Made by a program: the position numbers and the translations under genes. A stretch of 64,000 nucleotides of DNA, taken from Kurthia huakuii LAM0618 (GTDB taxonomy: Bacteria; Bacillota; Bacilli; Bacillales_A; Planococcaceae). Of the stretch, positions 34,498 through 43,055 are shown one piece after another. Below the pieces are notes generated by a model. That model was not told the DNA's origin. It worked only from the letters and a program-made list of their open reading frames with translations, and did not search any database. The stretch is taken from the NCBI RefSeq assembly GCF_000505545.1, contig NZ_AYTB01000013.1, positions 248,001-312,000 on the forward strand, in the 5' to 3' direction. Positions within the stretch are counted from its first letter, which is position 1; every line of letters starts with the position of its first letter.

Positions 34498-36525
34498 GTG
34501 AAGAATAGTGACAACATGAGCGAGCGCTTTATCGAAATGGAACGGCTTGAACGTTCAAAGGATTCACATGAATGGCTCCTTTGGCAGACGATAAAAGAAA
34601 CTTTCGCGAAGCGGACCAGTAAAAGTTATTGGCGCTTTCCTTTATATACGCTAATTGAAGACCGTATGCAGCAACCTGATCTGTTAATTATTGACCGTGA
34701 GGAAGGTATTTTTTTGATTCAAGTGCACCTAGGCGAGCTTGATGAGCAAGAACTAATTGCTGCTAAACAGCGCGTTGATGCTCATCTTGAGGCGTTGATA
34801 GACATGTTTAATCGCGATCCGCGCACAGAAAATAAAGTAAATGGTAAGGTGTTTGTAGCCGTACCACATGCGGCTCACCAGCAAGTTGCAAAAAATGAAG
34901 GATGTTTAGGGGCAGAAATGTTGACGCCTAACCGGCTGTTGCAAGCTATGAAAGAGGCGCCGTACCAAGTGAAAGGGGCACGCTTAAATGAGGAGCGCTT
35001 TTTGCTTATACAATCGCTGCTAAATGGCAATCGTATGCGTGAGCGTGAGCAGCGCCCGGAAAAGAGTGGCACGCGTTATGAAGTTATTTACGAGCTCTCA
35101 AAGCAAACGCGAGAAGTGGATTTAAAGCAGCATGAGCTCGGCAAAATAATTCCACCGGGGCAACAGCGGATTCGTGGTATTGCTGGTACCGGGAAAACGG
35201 TTGTGCAATGTCAAAAAGCTGCGCATATGCATTTAAAACATCCGGAGTGGCAAATTGGCTTTGTGTATTATTCGCCGCATTTACAGGCGACTATTATTGA
35301 GCAAATCGATCATTGGCTACGTTATTTTAGCAATGATACGATTAATTATGAAATGGCACAACATCAAATTCGTATCATGCCATTTTTTGGTGACGAAGGT
35401 TTTTACGCGACGGTGTGCGATGCGCATAGCTATGAGCCACCAAGTGAAACATTGCTTGAAAAACAACAACATATTACGTCTAAAAGTGATTTAGTTGGAG
35501 CGTTGTGCTGTGAATTTTTAAACAATGTTTATATTTTTACACAGCTATACGATGCGTTATTAGTCGATGAAGGCGAATGTTTCGTGACGCAAGATGCATA
35601 TCGTTTTGAGGATAAACAAGCCTTTTATTGGCTCGCCTATCAGCTCGTACAGCCACTTGCCAATGAGAAGGTGAATCGCCGCCTAATCTGGGCATACGAT
35701 GAAAGTACGGATTTAACGAAAATGTTGACGCCGACTGCACGTGATTTATTTGGTGAGGACCTAACATTTCGCCATTTTGTGACCGGTATGCACAAAGGCG
35801 GTTTATTAAAGAGTGATATCATGCAGCGTTGCTATCGCACACCAGGGTCGATTATTGTCGCCGCACATACGATTGGCATGGGGCTGTTGCGGCAACGTGG
35901 TATGTTAGCGGGTATTACAACGAAAGATGCCTGGCAACATCTTGGCTATGATGTACGAATGGGCGTGTTTCAAGAAGGGGAACGAATCGTGCTATATCGT
36001 CCTCCAGAGCATTCGCCAAGCATTGTGCAAAAGCTCTGGAAGGGCGATGTGTTGACGCTTGCCACACATCCGTCACGCCAACAAGAACTCGATGATTTAG
36101 CGAGGCGCTTGCAGCAAAATGTATATGACGATGAACTTGATATAACACGTCATATTGCGGTACTAGTCTTTGGTGATGATGAGGCGTTATTAATGGAAGT
36201 TGCAGACGGGCTAAACCAACGTGGTATACAGACGCACATACCTGATGAAGAAACATTTTCGATGCCGGGTGTGGTGACTGTGACAACGGTTCAGCGCGCG
36301 CGCGGGCATGAGGCGTACATGATTTATATTGTTGGTATCGACAAGCTTGCGCGTCAAGAGTCCAATCAAGCGTTACGCAATGAGTTGTTTATGGCGCTGC
36401 TTCGCACGAAAGGTTGGTGTCATCTGTCGGGTATTGATGGGGGAATCTTTTATGAAGAATTACGTGATGTGATGCAATGTGGCAATACAATCACGTTTAC
36501 GTTTAAAAAAAGTACCGATCGTTAG
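34498..36525 (+). CDS. superfamily I helicase-like ATPase with N-terminal NERD domain lacking the nuclease motif
   Basis: A ~676-residue protein. The N-terminal NERD region (about residues 20-180, counting from ATG 34492) has PDLLIIDREEGIFLIQVHLG where nucleases have D...E-x-K; here E and K are replaced by Q78 and H80. The ATPase follows: Walker A GIAGTGKT (230-237), DALLVDEGECF (Walker B DE 360-361), QRCYRTPGSI, and motif VTTVQRARGHEAYMIYIVG near the end. NERD-helicase proteins occur in DNA repair and defence contexts. GTG 34498 has AGGAG eight bases upstream; ATG 34492 is close behind. Stands alone between the usp pair and a terminator. Confidence 0.72.
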   Translation: MKNSDNMSERFIEMERLERSKDSHEWLLWQTIKETFAKRTSKSYWRFPLYTLIEDRMQQPDLLIIDREEGIFLIQVHLGELDEQELIAAKQRVDAHLEALIDMFNRDPRTENKVNGKVFVAVPHAAHQQVAKNEGCLGAEMLTPNRLLQAMKEAPYQVKGARLNEERFLLIQSLLNGNRMREREQRPEKSGTRYEVIYELSKQTREVDLKQHELGKIIPPGQQRIRGIAGTGKTVVQCQKAAHMHLKHPEWQIGFVYYSPHLQATIIEQIDHWLRYFSNDTINYEMAQHQIRIMPFFGDEGFYATVCDAHSYEPPSETLLEKQQHITSKSDLVGALCCEFLNNVYIFTQLYDALLVDEGECFVTQDAYRFEDKQAFYWLAYQLVQPLANEKVNRRLIWAYDESTDLTKMLTPTARDLFGEDLTFRHFVTGMHKGGLLKSDIMQRCYRTPGSIIVAAHTIGMGLLRQRGMLAGITTKDAWQHLGYDVRMGVFQEGERIVLYRPPEHSPSIVQKLWKGDVLTLATHPSRQQELDDLARRLQQNVYDDELDITRHIAVLVFGDDEALLMEVADGLNQRGIQTHIPDEETFSMPGVVTVTTVQRARGHEAYMIYIVGIDKLARQESNQALRNELFMALLRTKGWCHLSGIDGGIFYEELRDVMQCGNTITFTFKKSTDR

Positions 36526-36680
36526 CGCTTCTTAAATAATGAATGACTAATTTCGTCATAATTATCAGAAATTTCTCAGACGTCAAATAGCGTGTTTTCG
36601 ATATGACATATTTTTAAAAAGCGATAATGCTAGGAGACAAGGCTTGTATATGGCGTAAATAATTGTTTAACGATGGAAAA

Positions 36681-36719
36681 AGCAGCTCTTTTCTAGTTTG
36701 AATCGAGCTGTTTTTGTTT
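36681..36719 (+). terminator. terminator in the 300-base gap after the helicase gene
   Basis: AGCAGCTC...GAGCTG stem followed by TTTTTGTTTG. The rest of 36526-36825 shows no gene. Confidence 0.65.
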
Positions 36720-36825
36720 GTTTTTAGCACTTATTTTTTAGAGAGGGAAAAATAACATAAAATCATCACGTTAATCTTATGAAAAGAGGGTAATAAACAA
36801 TTAAATACAGTAAAGGGGTGTTTCG

Positions 36826-37323
36826 ATGAATATTCGTATTGCGACAATAGACGATGCTCGGCAACTGTTAGAGGTTATTGAAAATGCCGATGCGTATGAC
36901 TCAGTTGTTTTTCAGTTAGAAGAAATCGACTTAAGAGAAGAGCGTATTGTAAAATGGATGGAAGATAATAAAGATTTTATGACGATTTTTGTAGCGGAGG
37001 AAGATGGCGATATTATTGGCTATCTACAATTGAAGCGTGGTGTCATACATAGCACAAAACATTGCGGCACAATCGCGATTGGTGTGCACAGTAAGGCACG
37101 AGGCTCAGGCGTTGGTACAAAGCTTTTTGAACACATGCACGAATGGGCGCGTGCGAATCAACTTCATCGCTTAGAACTGATGGTATTAACGAATAATGTC
37201 AAAGCGATTTTCCTGTTCCGGAAAATGGGTTATAAAATTGAAGGCACAAAGCAAGATGCGATGTGGATTGATGGGCGATATATAGACGAATATTCGATGA
37301 CGCGTTTTATTGACGAAGAATAA
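36826..37323 (+). CDS. GNAT-family N-acetyltransferase
   Basis: A 165-residue acetyltransferase: acetyl-CoA loop HSKARGSGVGTKLFEHM (about residues 88-104) and the C-terminal NNVKAIFLFRKMGYKIEGT segment. Substrate unknown; the layout resembles N-acetyltransferases of the RimI/Mpr type. GGGGTG precedes the ATG. Monocistronic, followed by a short terminator. Confidence 0.85.
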   Translation: MNIRIATIDDARQLLEVIENADAYDSVVFQLEEIDLREERIVKWMEDNKDFMTIFVAEEDGDIIGYLQLKRGVIHSTKHCGTIAIGVHSKARGSGVGTKLFEHMHEWARANQLHRLELMVLTNNVKAIFLFRKMGYKIEGTKQDAMWIDGRYIDEYSMTRFIDEE

Positions 37324-37330
37324 TATCCGA

Positions 37331-37360
37331 AGGCAAAGCATTTCGCTTTGCCTTTTTCTA
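37331..37360 (+). terminator. terminator after the acetyltransferase
   Basis: AGGCAAAGC / GCTTTGCCT followed by TTTTT. Confidence 0.85.
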
Positions 37361-37398
37361 TGCGTTTTGTATCATAAGATGGCAGAGAGGTGATCGAG

Positions 37399-38076
37399 AT
37401 GGTAACAATTTTAGTTGCTGATGATGATGTGCATATTTTAGAGCTTGTATCGCTAACATTGCGCGATGCCGGTTATGATGTCAAAACAGCAAAAGATGGT
37501 ATGAAGGCGCTTGAAATCGCGAAAAATCAAGCCATTGATGCGGCCGTACTTGATGTGATGATGCCGTTTATGGATGGCTTTTCATTAACGAAAGAGCTAC
37601 GCAAGCGCTTTGATATGCCAATTATTTTATTAACCGCAAAAAATCAAATTAATGACAAGGCGCAAGGTTATGAATCGGGGACCGATGATTATTTAGTGAA
37701 GCCTTTTGATGTACAGGAGCTCTTATTCCGTTTAAAAGCCTTATTGCGCCGCTACAATGTGTACGAGGACAGCGATGTGCTAAAAGCCGGCAATTTAACG
37801 ATTTATAAGTCGAGCTTTAAAGTGATTGTTGGCAATGAAACGTTTTTCTTGCCACCAAAAGAATTTGAGCTGTTGAGTTTTTTAGTAGCGAATAAAAAAC
37901 AGGCATTTACACGTGAACAGCTGATTGAGCACGTATGGGGCTTAGATTTTATTGGCGATGAGCGGACAATCGATGTTCATATAAAACGATTGCGCGAGCA
38001 TTTTCGTGATTTAGCAAAAGATGTTGAAATCAAAACGGTGCGCGGCATTGGCTATATGTTAGAGGTTTACGCATGA
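37399..38076 (+). CDS. OmpR/PhoB-family response regulator
   Basis: A 225-residue regulator: receiver with VADDD (6-10), D52 in AAVLDVMMPF, and K in YLVKPF, then a winged helix ending RGIGYMLEVYA. ATG 37399 is used because GAGAGGTG is eight bases upstream. Overlaps the histidine kinase gene by four bases (ATGA), so the pair is translationally coupled. Resembles YycF/BceR-type regulators; target genes unknown. Confidence 0.9.
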   Translation: MVTILVADDDVHILELVSLTLRDAGYDVKTAKDGMKALEIAKNQAIDAAVLDVMMPFMDGFSLTKELRKRFDMPIILLTAKNQINDKAQGYESGTDDYLVKPFDVQELLFRLKALLRRYNVYEDSDVLKAGNLTIYKSSFKVIVGNETFFLPPKEFELLSFLVANKKQAFTREQLIEHVWGLDFIGDERTIDVHIKRLREHFRDLAKDVEIKTVRGIGYMLEVYA

Positions 38077-39467
38077 AAATGAAAACACTTTATACGAAAT
38101 TCGTCGTTGTGACGGTTTGTATTATGATTGCGAGTTCAGTCATTGCGTTTGTGTTATCAAATGGCTATTACCAATATAAGTTAAAGCCTGAAAATGATTT
38201 GAAAAATATGCGGATTGCACAAAGTATTGCGGAATTCACAGATGTGCATGCGGATATGTCGCTTGATGATTATTTGGAAAATTTATCGGAAATTGGCTAT
38301 CAATTTTATATTGTTGAAGATACCGGCGAAGAGCGCTTTTATGGCTCACCATTTCGCAATAATGACCTATCACAGCAAGCAATCGATGAAGTACTTGTTG
38401 GTGAACTATATCATGGTATGCGCGACTTTCCGCAGCAAACATTTGTCACAGGCTTTTTTGCAAATGAGCTAACGAATACAGTAGGGGTGCCGCTGACGCA
38501 CAACGGGCATCATTATGCGCTGTTTTTACGCCCGGATATTAAGCTATTATTTAATGAAATGCATGGCCTATTTGGCGTGATGTTTGCGGCGGCGATTTTA
38601 CTAAGCATTTTATTTGTTTTTGTCAGCACGTATTATTTAGTGAAACCGATTCGTAAATTAACGCGTGCTACGCATGTCATTGCAGAAGGGAAATTTGATG
38701 TGCCACTTGACGTCACAACGAAAGATGAAATTGGGCAGCTAGCGACAAGTTTTTCACATATGACTGCGCAACTGGCGAAGATGGAAGATGTGCGCCGTCA
38801 GTTTATTTCTAATGTGTCGCATGATATTCAGTCACCATTATCTAGCATTAAAGGCTATACGAATTTATTGGCGAAAGACTCGCTGACCGATGAGCAAAAG
38901 CGCTCGTATATCGAGGTAATTAATAGCGAAATTCAACGTTTATCGAATTTAACACAACAGCTCTTGCAATTGACATCGATTGACCAAATGCAGCATTTAG
39001 TAAAATTTGAAACGGTTAATTTGACGGCATTGTTGCAGGAGATGCTACATCAACATCAATGGAAAATTGGACAAGCGGGGATTATGCTGCGTTCGCAAAT
39101 TGACGATATTGTGCTCGAAGCCGATACGGTGATGGTTGGCACAATTGTTGATAATTTATTAACGAATGCCACAAAATACAATCGCGAAGGTGGGAGTATT
39201 GAGCTAATTGCAAAAAATGATGGCGAGCAGGTCATGTTACAAGTCAAAGATAGTGGCATTGGCATGACAAATGAGCAACGCGCGCGTATTTTTGAACGAT
39301 TTTACCGCGCTGATGATGCACGAACGCAAACGGTGTCAGGCTCAGGACTTGGATTATCAATTGTTGAGTCGATGGTGAAACTGCATAACGGGACAATTAC
39401 GGTCGACAGTACGTTGCATGGTGGTACAACATTTACAGTTCGATTGCCGAAAAAACAAAGGTTATAA
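38073..39467 (+). CDS. membrane histidine kinase with HAMP domain
   Basis: A 464-residue kinase: membrane helices at residues ~8-28 and ~165-187 flank an extracytoplasmic sensor of about 135 residues. HAMP (PIRKLTRATHVIAEGKF...), HisKA with H250 (NVSHDIQSPLSS), and HATPase_c (DNLLTNATKYN, DSGIGM, GSGLGLSIVES) follow. The sensor domain is not recognised. Overlaps the regulator by four bases. A terminator follows. Confidence 0.9.
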   Translation: MKMKTLYTKFVVVTVCIMIASSVIAFVLSNGYYQYKLKPENDLKNMRIAQSIAEFTDVHADMSLDDYLENLSEIGYQFYIVEDTGEERFYGSPFRNNDLSQQAIDEVLVGELYHGMRDFPQQTFVTGFFANELTNTVGVPLTHNGHHYALFLRPDIKLLFNEMHGLFGVMFAAAILLSILFVFVSTYYLVKPIRKLTRATHVIAEGKFDVPLDVTTKDEIGQLATSFSHMTAQLAKMEDVRRQFISNVSHDIQSPLSSIKGYTNLLAKDSLTDEQKRSYIEVINSEIQRLSNLTQQLLQLTSIDQMQHLVKFETVNLTALLQEMLHQHQWKIGQAGIMLRSQIDDIVLEADTVMVGTIVDNLLTNATKYNREGGSIELIAKNDGEQVMLQVKDSGIGMTNEQRARIFERFYRADDARTQTVSGSGLGLSIVESMVKLHNGTITVDSTLHGGTTFTVRLPKKQRL

Positions 39468-39472
39468 GAAAT

Positions 39473-39522
39473 AATAGAGAAAATGGCTTTCCAGTAAGGA
39501 TGTGCCGTTTTCTCTATTTATT
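39473..39522 (+). terminator. terminator of the second two-component operon
   Basis: AATAGAGAAAATGGC / GCCGTTTTCTCTATT stem followed by TATTTT. Confidence 0.8.
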
Positions 39523-39736
39523 TTAAGAAACAGAAGTATATAATAGTTAGTAATTATGAGAAAATCTTTAAGAATAAAAAGCCTAAAGACTTATAGCTAC
39601 ATCTAAAAAAAGAATGAATGGACCTACAAAATAAGTAGAACTGTACTAGAATCATAAACAATCGTTATAATATACTATAATTATAAAAAGAGAACTATTA
39701 TCTTATTAGTGCTAGCAACTAGAGTGGGAGAAAAAA

Positions 39737-40891
39737 ATGCGAGAATTGTTATTTTTACAAGTGAAGCCAGGGTGTCTTTTTTTTAATCAGTTGACAATTG
39801 ATAATGTCAATCGTGCAAAAATATCGTTAATTATTGTTATTATTTTTGAGTTATCCTTAGTAGTACGTAATATCCTCGAGTACGGCTTGTCAATGCATTA
39901 CTATGTCATTTTTTATAGCGTGCTGTTAGTCGTATCGATTGGATCATTGTTGCTATTATGGTATTTGCCGAATAAGGAACAACATATTCGTTTTTTAGAT
40001 CGTTTTATATTTCTCTATTATTTATTTTTTATTTTATGGGGTGGCGCTTTAACAGCTCTAGATCAAGGGTCTTATGGGCAAGTGACGGCCTATTTATCGA
40101 ATGTATTAGTCGCTGTGTTAATGTATCATTGCTCGATGCGCAAATTTGTCGTGCTACAATTTGTGCCACTTGTTATCGTGGCGTTTGCGATGCATTATGC
40201 ACAACCAAATGAAGCAATATTTATCGGTCATTTAATTAATATGACGATATTTATGGTCTTTGCAACGATTGGTTCACGCTTTTTATATAATAACGCCGCA
40301 CAAAATCATTTACAGCGCGAATTGTTATGTGAAACAAATGAAGAGCTTGAAGCGTTAAATACGGAATTGGAATATTTATCGGTGCGTGATGAATTAACGA
40401 CATTGCCCAACCGCCGCGGATTGTACCGCTATTTGGAGCAGCATTTACACGATGAGCAGCAAGTAGTCAGTGCGGTTATTTTAGATATTGATGCATTTAA
40501 ACATTACAATGATTTTTATGGCCATTTAGAAGGCGACTATATCTTGCAACGCGTCGCAAAAATTTTACAGCAACAAGCTGAACAGCATCGTGCGTTTGTG
40601 GCGCGTTTTGGTGGCGAAGAGTTTATGTTTATTTGCTTTCATGATGATGCAGAAAATGTTGAGGATTTTGCTGAAGATGTGCGCCAAGCGGTTTTTCAAG
40701 CACATATGCCACACGCCTCTTCACCATTTGCGGCATTTTTAACGGTGAGTTTAGGCGTGTCTAATTCGCATAGCGCGTCAACTGTTAATATGACGCAATT
40801 GTTTAAGGAAGCAGATGAAGCATTGTATGAAGCGAAACATCGTGGCCGCAATGGTGTTTGTCGGTTCGATGACGTAGCAATAGGGGTATAA
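39737..40891 (+). CDS. membrane diguanylate cyclase (GGDEF)
   Basis: A 384-residue protein with about six N-terminal membrane helices (residues ~25-200), a short coiled coil (NEELEALNTELEYLS) and a C-terminal GGDEF domain: DELTTLPNRRG and the catalytic GGEEF at 292-296. The intact motif predicts cyclic di-GMP synthesis. The RxxD inhibitory site before GGEEF is absent (QHRA), so product inhibition at that site is not expected. Membrane part resembles MASE-type sensors, not assigned further. GGGAGAAAAAA precedes the ATG. Confidence 0.88.
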   Translation: MRELLFLQVKPGCLFFNQLTIDNVNRAKISLIIVIIFELSLVVRNILEYGLSMHYYVIFYSVLLVVSIGSLLLLWYLPNKEQHIRFLDRFIFLYYLFFILWGGALTALDQGSYGQVTAYLSNVLVAVLMYHCSMRKFVVLQFVPLVIVAFAMHYAQPNEAIFIGHLINMTIFMVFATIGSRFLYNNAAQNHLQRELLCETNEELEALNTELEYLSVRDELTTLPNRRGLYRYLEQHLHDEQQVVSAVILDIDAFKHYNDFYGHLEGDYILQRVAKILQQQAEQHRAFVARFGGEEFMFICFHDDAENVEDFAEDVRQAVFQAHMPHASSPFAAFLTVSLGVSNSHSASTVNMTQLFKEADEALYEAKHRGRNGVCRFDDVAIGV

Positions 40892-41032
40892 AAAAAGAGG
40901 CTTGGACAAAACATTTCATGTTCCTTTTTAGCGTTCGCCACAAAAAACCGGAACCGCGCCACCGCGCGATTCCGGTTTTTCTTATGCTCATCTGAGATGG
41001 TGTTTTTATACTTATGTCCAAGCCTCTTTTTA
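40889..41032 (-). repeat. dispersed palindromic repeat, copy 3 (most complete)
   Basis: Outer arms AAAAAGAGGCTTGGACA and GTCCAAGCCTCTTTTT pair over the whole 140-base unit; the inner hairpin reads CCGGAACCGCGCC-N-GCGCGATTCCGG. It lies exactly between the stop of the GGDEF gene and the stop of the minus-strand DUF2187-like gene, so it can serve as a bidirectional terminator. Confidence 0.92.
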
Positions 41033-41033
41033 T

Positions 41034-41222
41034 TTAAGCGACTGGATCTAATAAGATCGCTAATTCATCAATATCATTAATATGGTAAGTTGATAAGCGG
41101 TCATCTGCCGTATGAATCGATAATTGATTTTCACCAATAGTTGTTACTGTACCGATTGTTGTACGATTCGCATTTTCAACGATTACTTTGTCATTAATTT
41201 TTACATTTTGGAATTTTGTCAT
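41034..41222 (-). CDS. small KOW-like protein, DUF2187-like
   Basis: A 62-residue beta-rich protein: KINDKVIVENANRTTIGTVTTIG followed by a short acidic end. The pattern is a single KOW/SH3-like barrel as in DUF2187 (YkvS). No function known. TAGGAGGCG precedes the ATG on the minus strand. The 375 bases 41223-41597 upstream contain only a likely TATAAT (near 41478) for the divergent regulator gene. Confidence 0.6.
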   Translation of the reverse strand: MTKFQNVKINDKVIVENANRTTIGTVTTIGENQLSIHTADDRLSTYHINDIDELAILLDPVA

Positions 41223-41597
41223 GTAAAACGCCTCCTAGTTAATAGATGGCTGACTTACAGCGACATAATCTCGTTTTTCGTATTTTTCCAACGTTTCTGC
41301 GATGTTGCTGTCTGTGTCAGCTGTCAGAAATGAGTATCAGTTGTGAGATGTCTGACCTTTATTCTGTTTCTATGAATACTATACAACGATTGTAGCTGTG
41401 CGTCAAAGTTTTTGTCCTCAGCGTATAAAACTTCAACATTTCAATATTTTAAAAAAACAAAGCAGCCGATAATGTATAATAGAAAAGAGACAAAAAATAG
41501 ACAGTGCATAAAATTTTTGCATGATAAAGAAATGTTTGTGTAAAATAAAAGTAATTTATTTTGCGATAAAACGAAATCTACGAAGGGAAGGAATGCT

Positions 41598-42881
41598 ATG
41601 AAACAACCGGAATTAACGGCGCTGTATCGCTATATTACAAATCATGTCGAAGCGGGGATTCACGCTATTGACGTGCAAGGAAAAACGCTTATTTATAATG
41701 ATAAAATGCGTCAATTAAAAGGAATTTCAAGCGATGAGCGCATGGAACAAGCACTTGATGCACGCGGGCAAGATAGTTTAATTTATCATGTTCTCAAAAC
41801 GGAGCAGCCGATTAAAAATCATCGTCAAAATTATTGGCTTAAGTCCGGTGAAGAATTTGTGACGCTATCGGATTTGACGCCGGTGTATCAACAACAGACC
41901 TTGATAGGCGCCGTTGAAATCACACGTGATATTACCGAGCAGGAATTGCTTGCCTATCAACCGCTACGCCGTTATGGGAAGCCTTTATTGTTTGAAACAA
42001 TTACGGCTGTATCGAAAAAAATGGCACGCGTCATCGACAAGGCGCGCATGGCCGCTGAAAATCAAATGCCGGTGTTATTATATGGGGAGTCTGGCGCTGG
42101 AACGGACCTTATTGCAGAAGGTATTCACCACGCGTCAACGGTGAAGAAAGAGCAGTTTGTGACATTGATTTGCCGGCACGATGAACAGGCGCTGTTATCG
42201 CAAATTGCTGCACTTTTTGATGAGCAACAAAATGTTACGGTCTTTTGCGAACGTCTGGAATATTTAAGTTTAGAAGGGCAGCAACGTCTTCTAGAATTGT
42301 TTGAACGACATCATGAGCACAATCAGTTTATCGCCTCTGTTGGCGATGATCCGATTGATTTAATTAGCGAGCAAAAGCTATTAAAAGAACTGTATTACTT
42401 TTTTGCGTCAGTATGTGTACGCGTGCCGGCATTGCGCGAACGTAAAGAAGATATTCAACCATTTATTGATGATTATTTTAAACGTTACCGCGAGACGACC
42501 GGCAGCCAATTAGAAGGCTTGTCTGAGCGCGTTGAACAACTTTTTATGGACTATGAGTGGCCAGGGAATTTAAAAGAACTTGAAATATTGCTTGATGAAA
42601 CGATGAGTACAGTAACAAATGAACGCCAAATTGATGTTGACCAATTGCCGATGTCATTTCGTTGGAAAGTACAACGTGAGGAAGAGGTCGAGCCGGTGCA
42701 ATCGATTGTCGTGACATCAAAGCAAGATATTCGCCCGCTGACCATTTTTATGCAGGAAATGGAAGAATATTATATTAAAAATGCACTTGAGCTATTTGAT
42801 GGTAATGTTTCACAAGCGGCGAAAGCATTGGATATCCGCCGCCAAAGTTTGCAATATCGTTTAAAAAAATTTGAAGATTAA
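41598..42881 (+). CDS. NtrC-like (RocR-type) regulator with degenerate ATPase
   Basis: A 427-residue protein: PAS-like N-terminus (residues ~1-115), central AAA+ domain, and Fis-type HTH at the C-terminus (GNVSQAAKALDIRRQSLQYRLKKF). The central domain keeps LRERKEDI but the Walker A is GESGAGTD (163-170) with Thr for the essential Lys, the Walker B has CE (217-218) for DE, and the GAFTGA sigma-54 loop is absent. So it cannot act as a normal sigma-54 activator; a TyrR-like role with sigma-A, or repression, is likely. Encoded just before putP, with no sigma-54 promoter seen there. Confidence 0.75.
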   Translation: MKQPELTALYRYITNHVEAGIHAIDVQGKTLIYNDKMRQLKGISSDERMEQALDARGQDSLIYHVLKTEQPIKNHRQNYWLKSGEEFVTLSDLTPVYQQQTLIGAVEITRDITEQELLAYQPLRRYGKPLLFETITAVSKKMARVIDKARMAAENQMPVLLYGESGAGTDLIAEGIHHASTVKKEQFVTLICRHDEQALLSQIAALFDEQQNVTVFCERLEYLSLEGQQRLLELFERHHEHNQFIASVGDDPIDLISEQKLLKELYYFFASVCVRVPALRERKEDIQPFIDDYFKRYRETTGSQLEGLSERVEQLFMDYEWPGNLKELEILLDETMSTVTNERQIDVDQLPMSFRWKVQREEEVEPVQSIVVTSKQDIRPLTIFMQEMEEYYIKNALELFDGNVSQAAKALDIRRQSLQYRLKKFED

Positions 42882-42884
42882 GCC

Positions 42885-42916
42885 AAAGGATTTTGCATTT
42901 GCAAAATCCTTTTTTC
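42885..42916 (+). terminator. terminator after the NtrC-like gene
   Basis: AAAGGATTTTGC / GCAAAATCCTTT followed by T run. Confidence 0.85.
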
Positions 42917-43055
42917 GTGTAATAATTTACTTAATGATTCGTGAATAACTTTTTCGCACTAGCGTAAAATAATAATACGCGTGTTTTTATTATCGTTTCA
43001 AAATTTTGATTTTTCCGATTATTATTGGAAGTATACATATGAAAAGAGGGATTTC

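Noticed and set aside
42882-43055. sigma-54 promoter before putP
   Set aside because: No TGGC-N8-TGC element was found; this agrees with the degenerate NtrC-like regulator.
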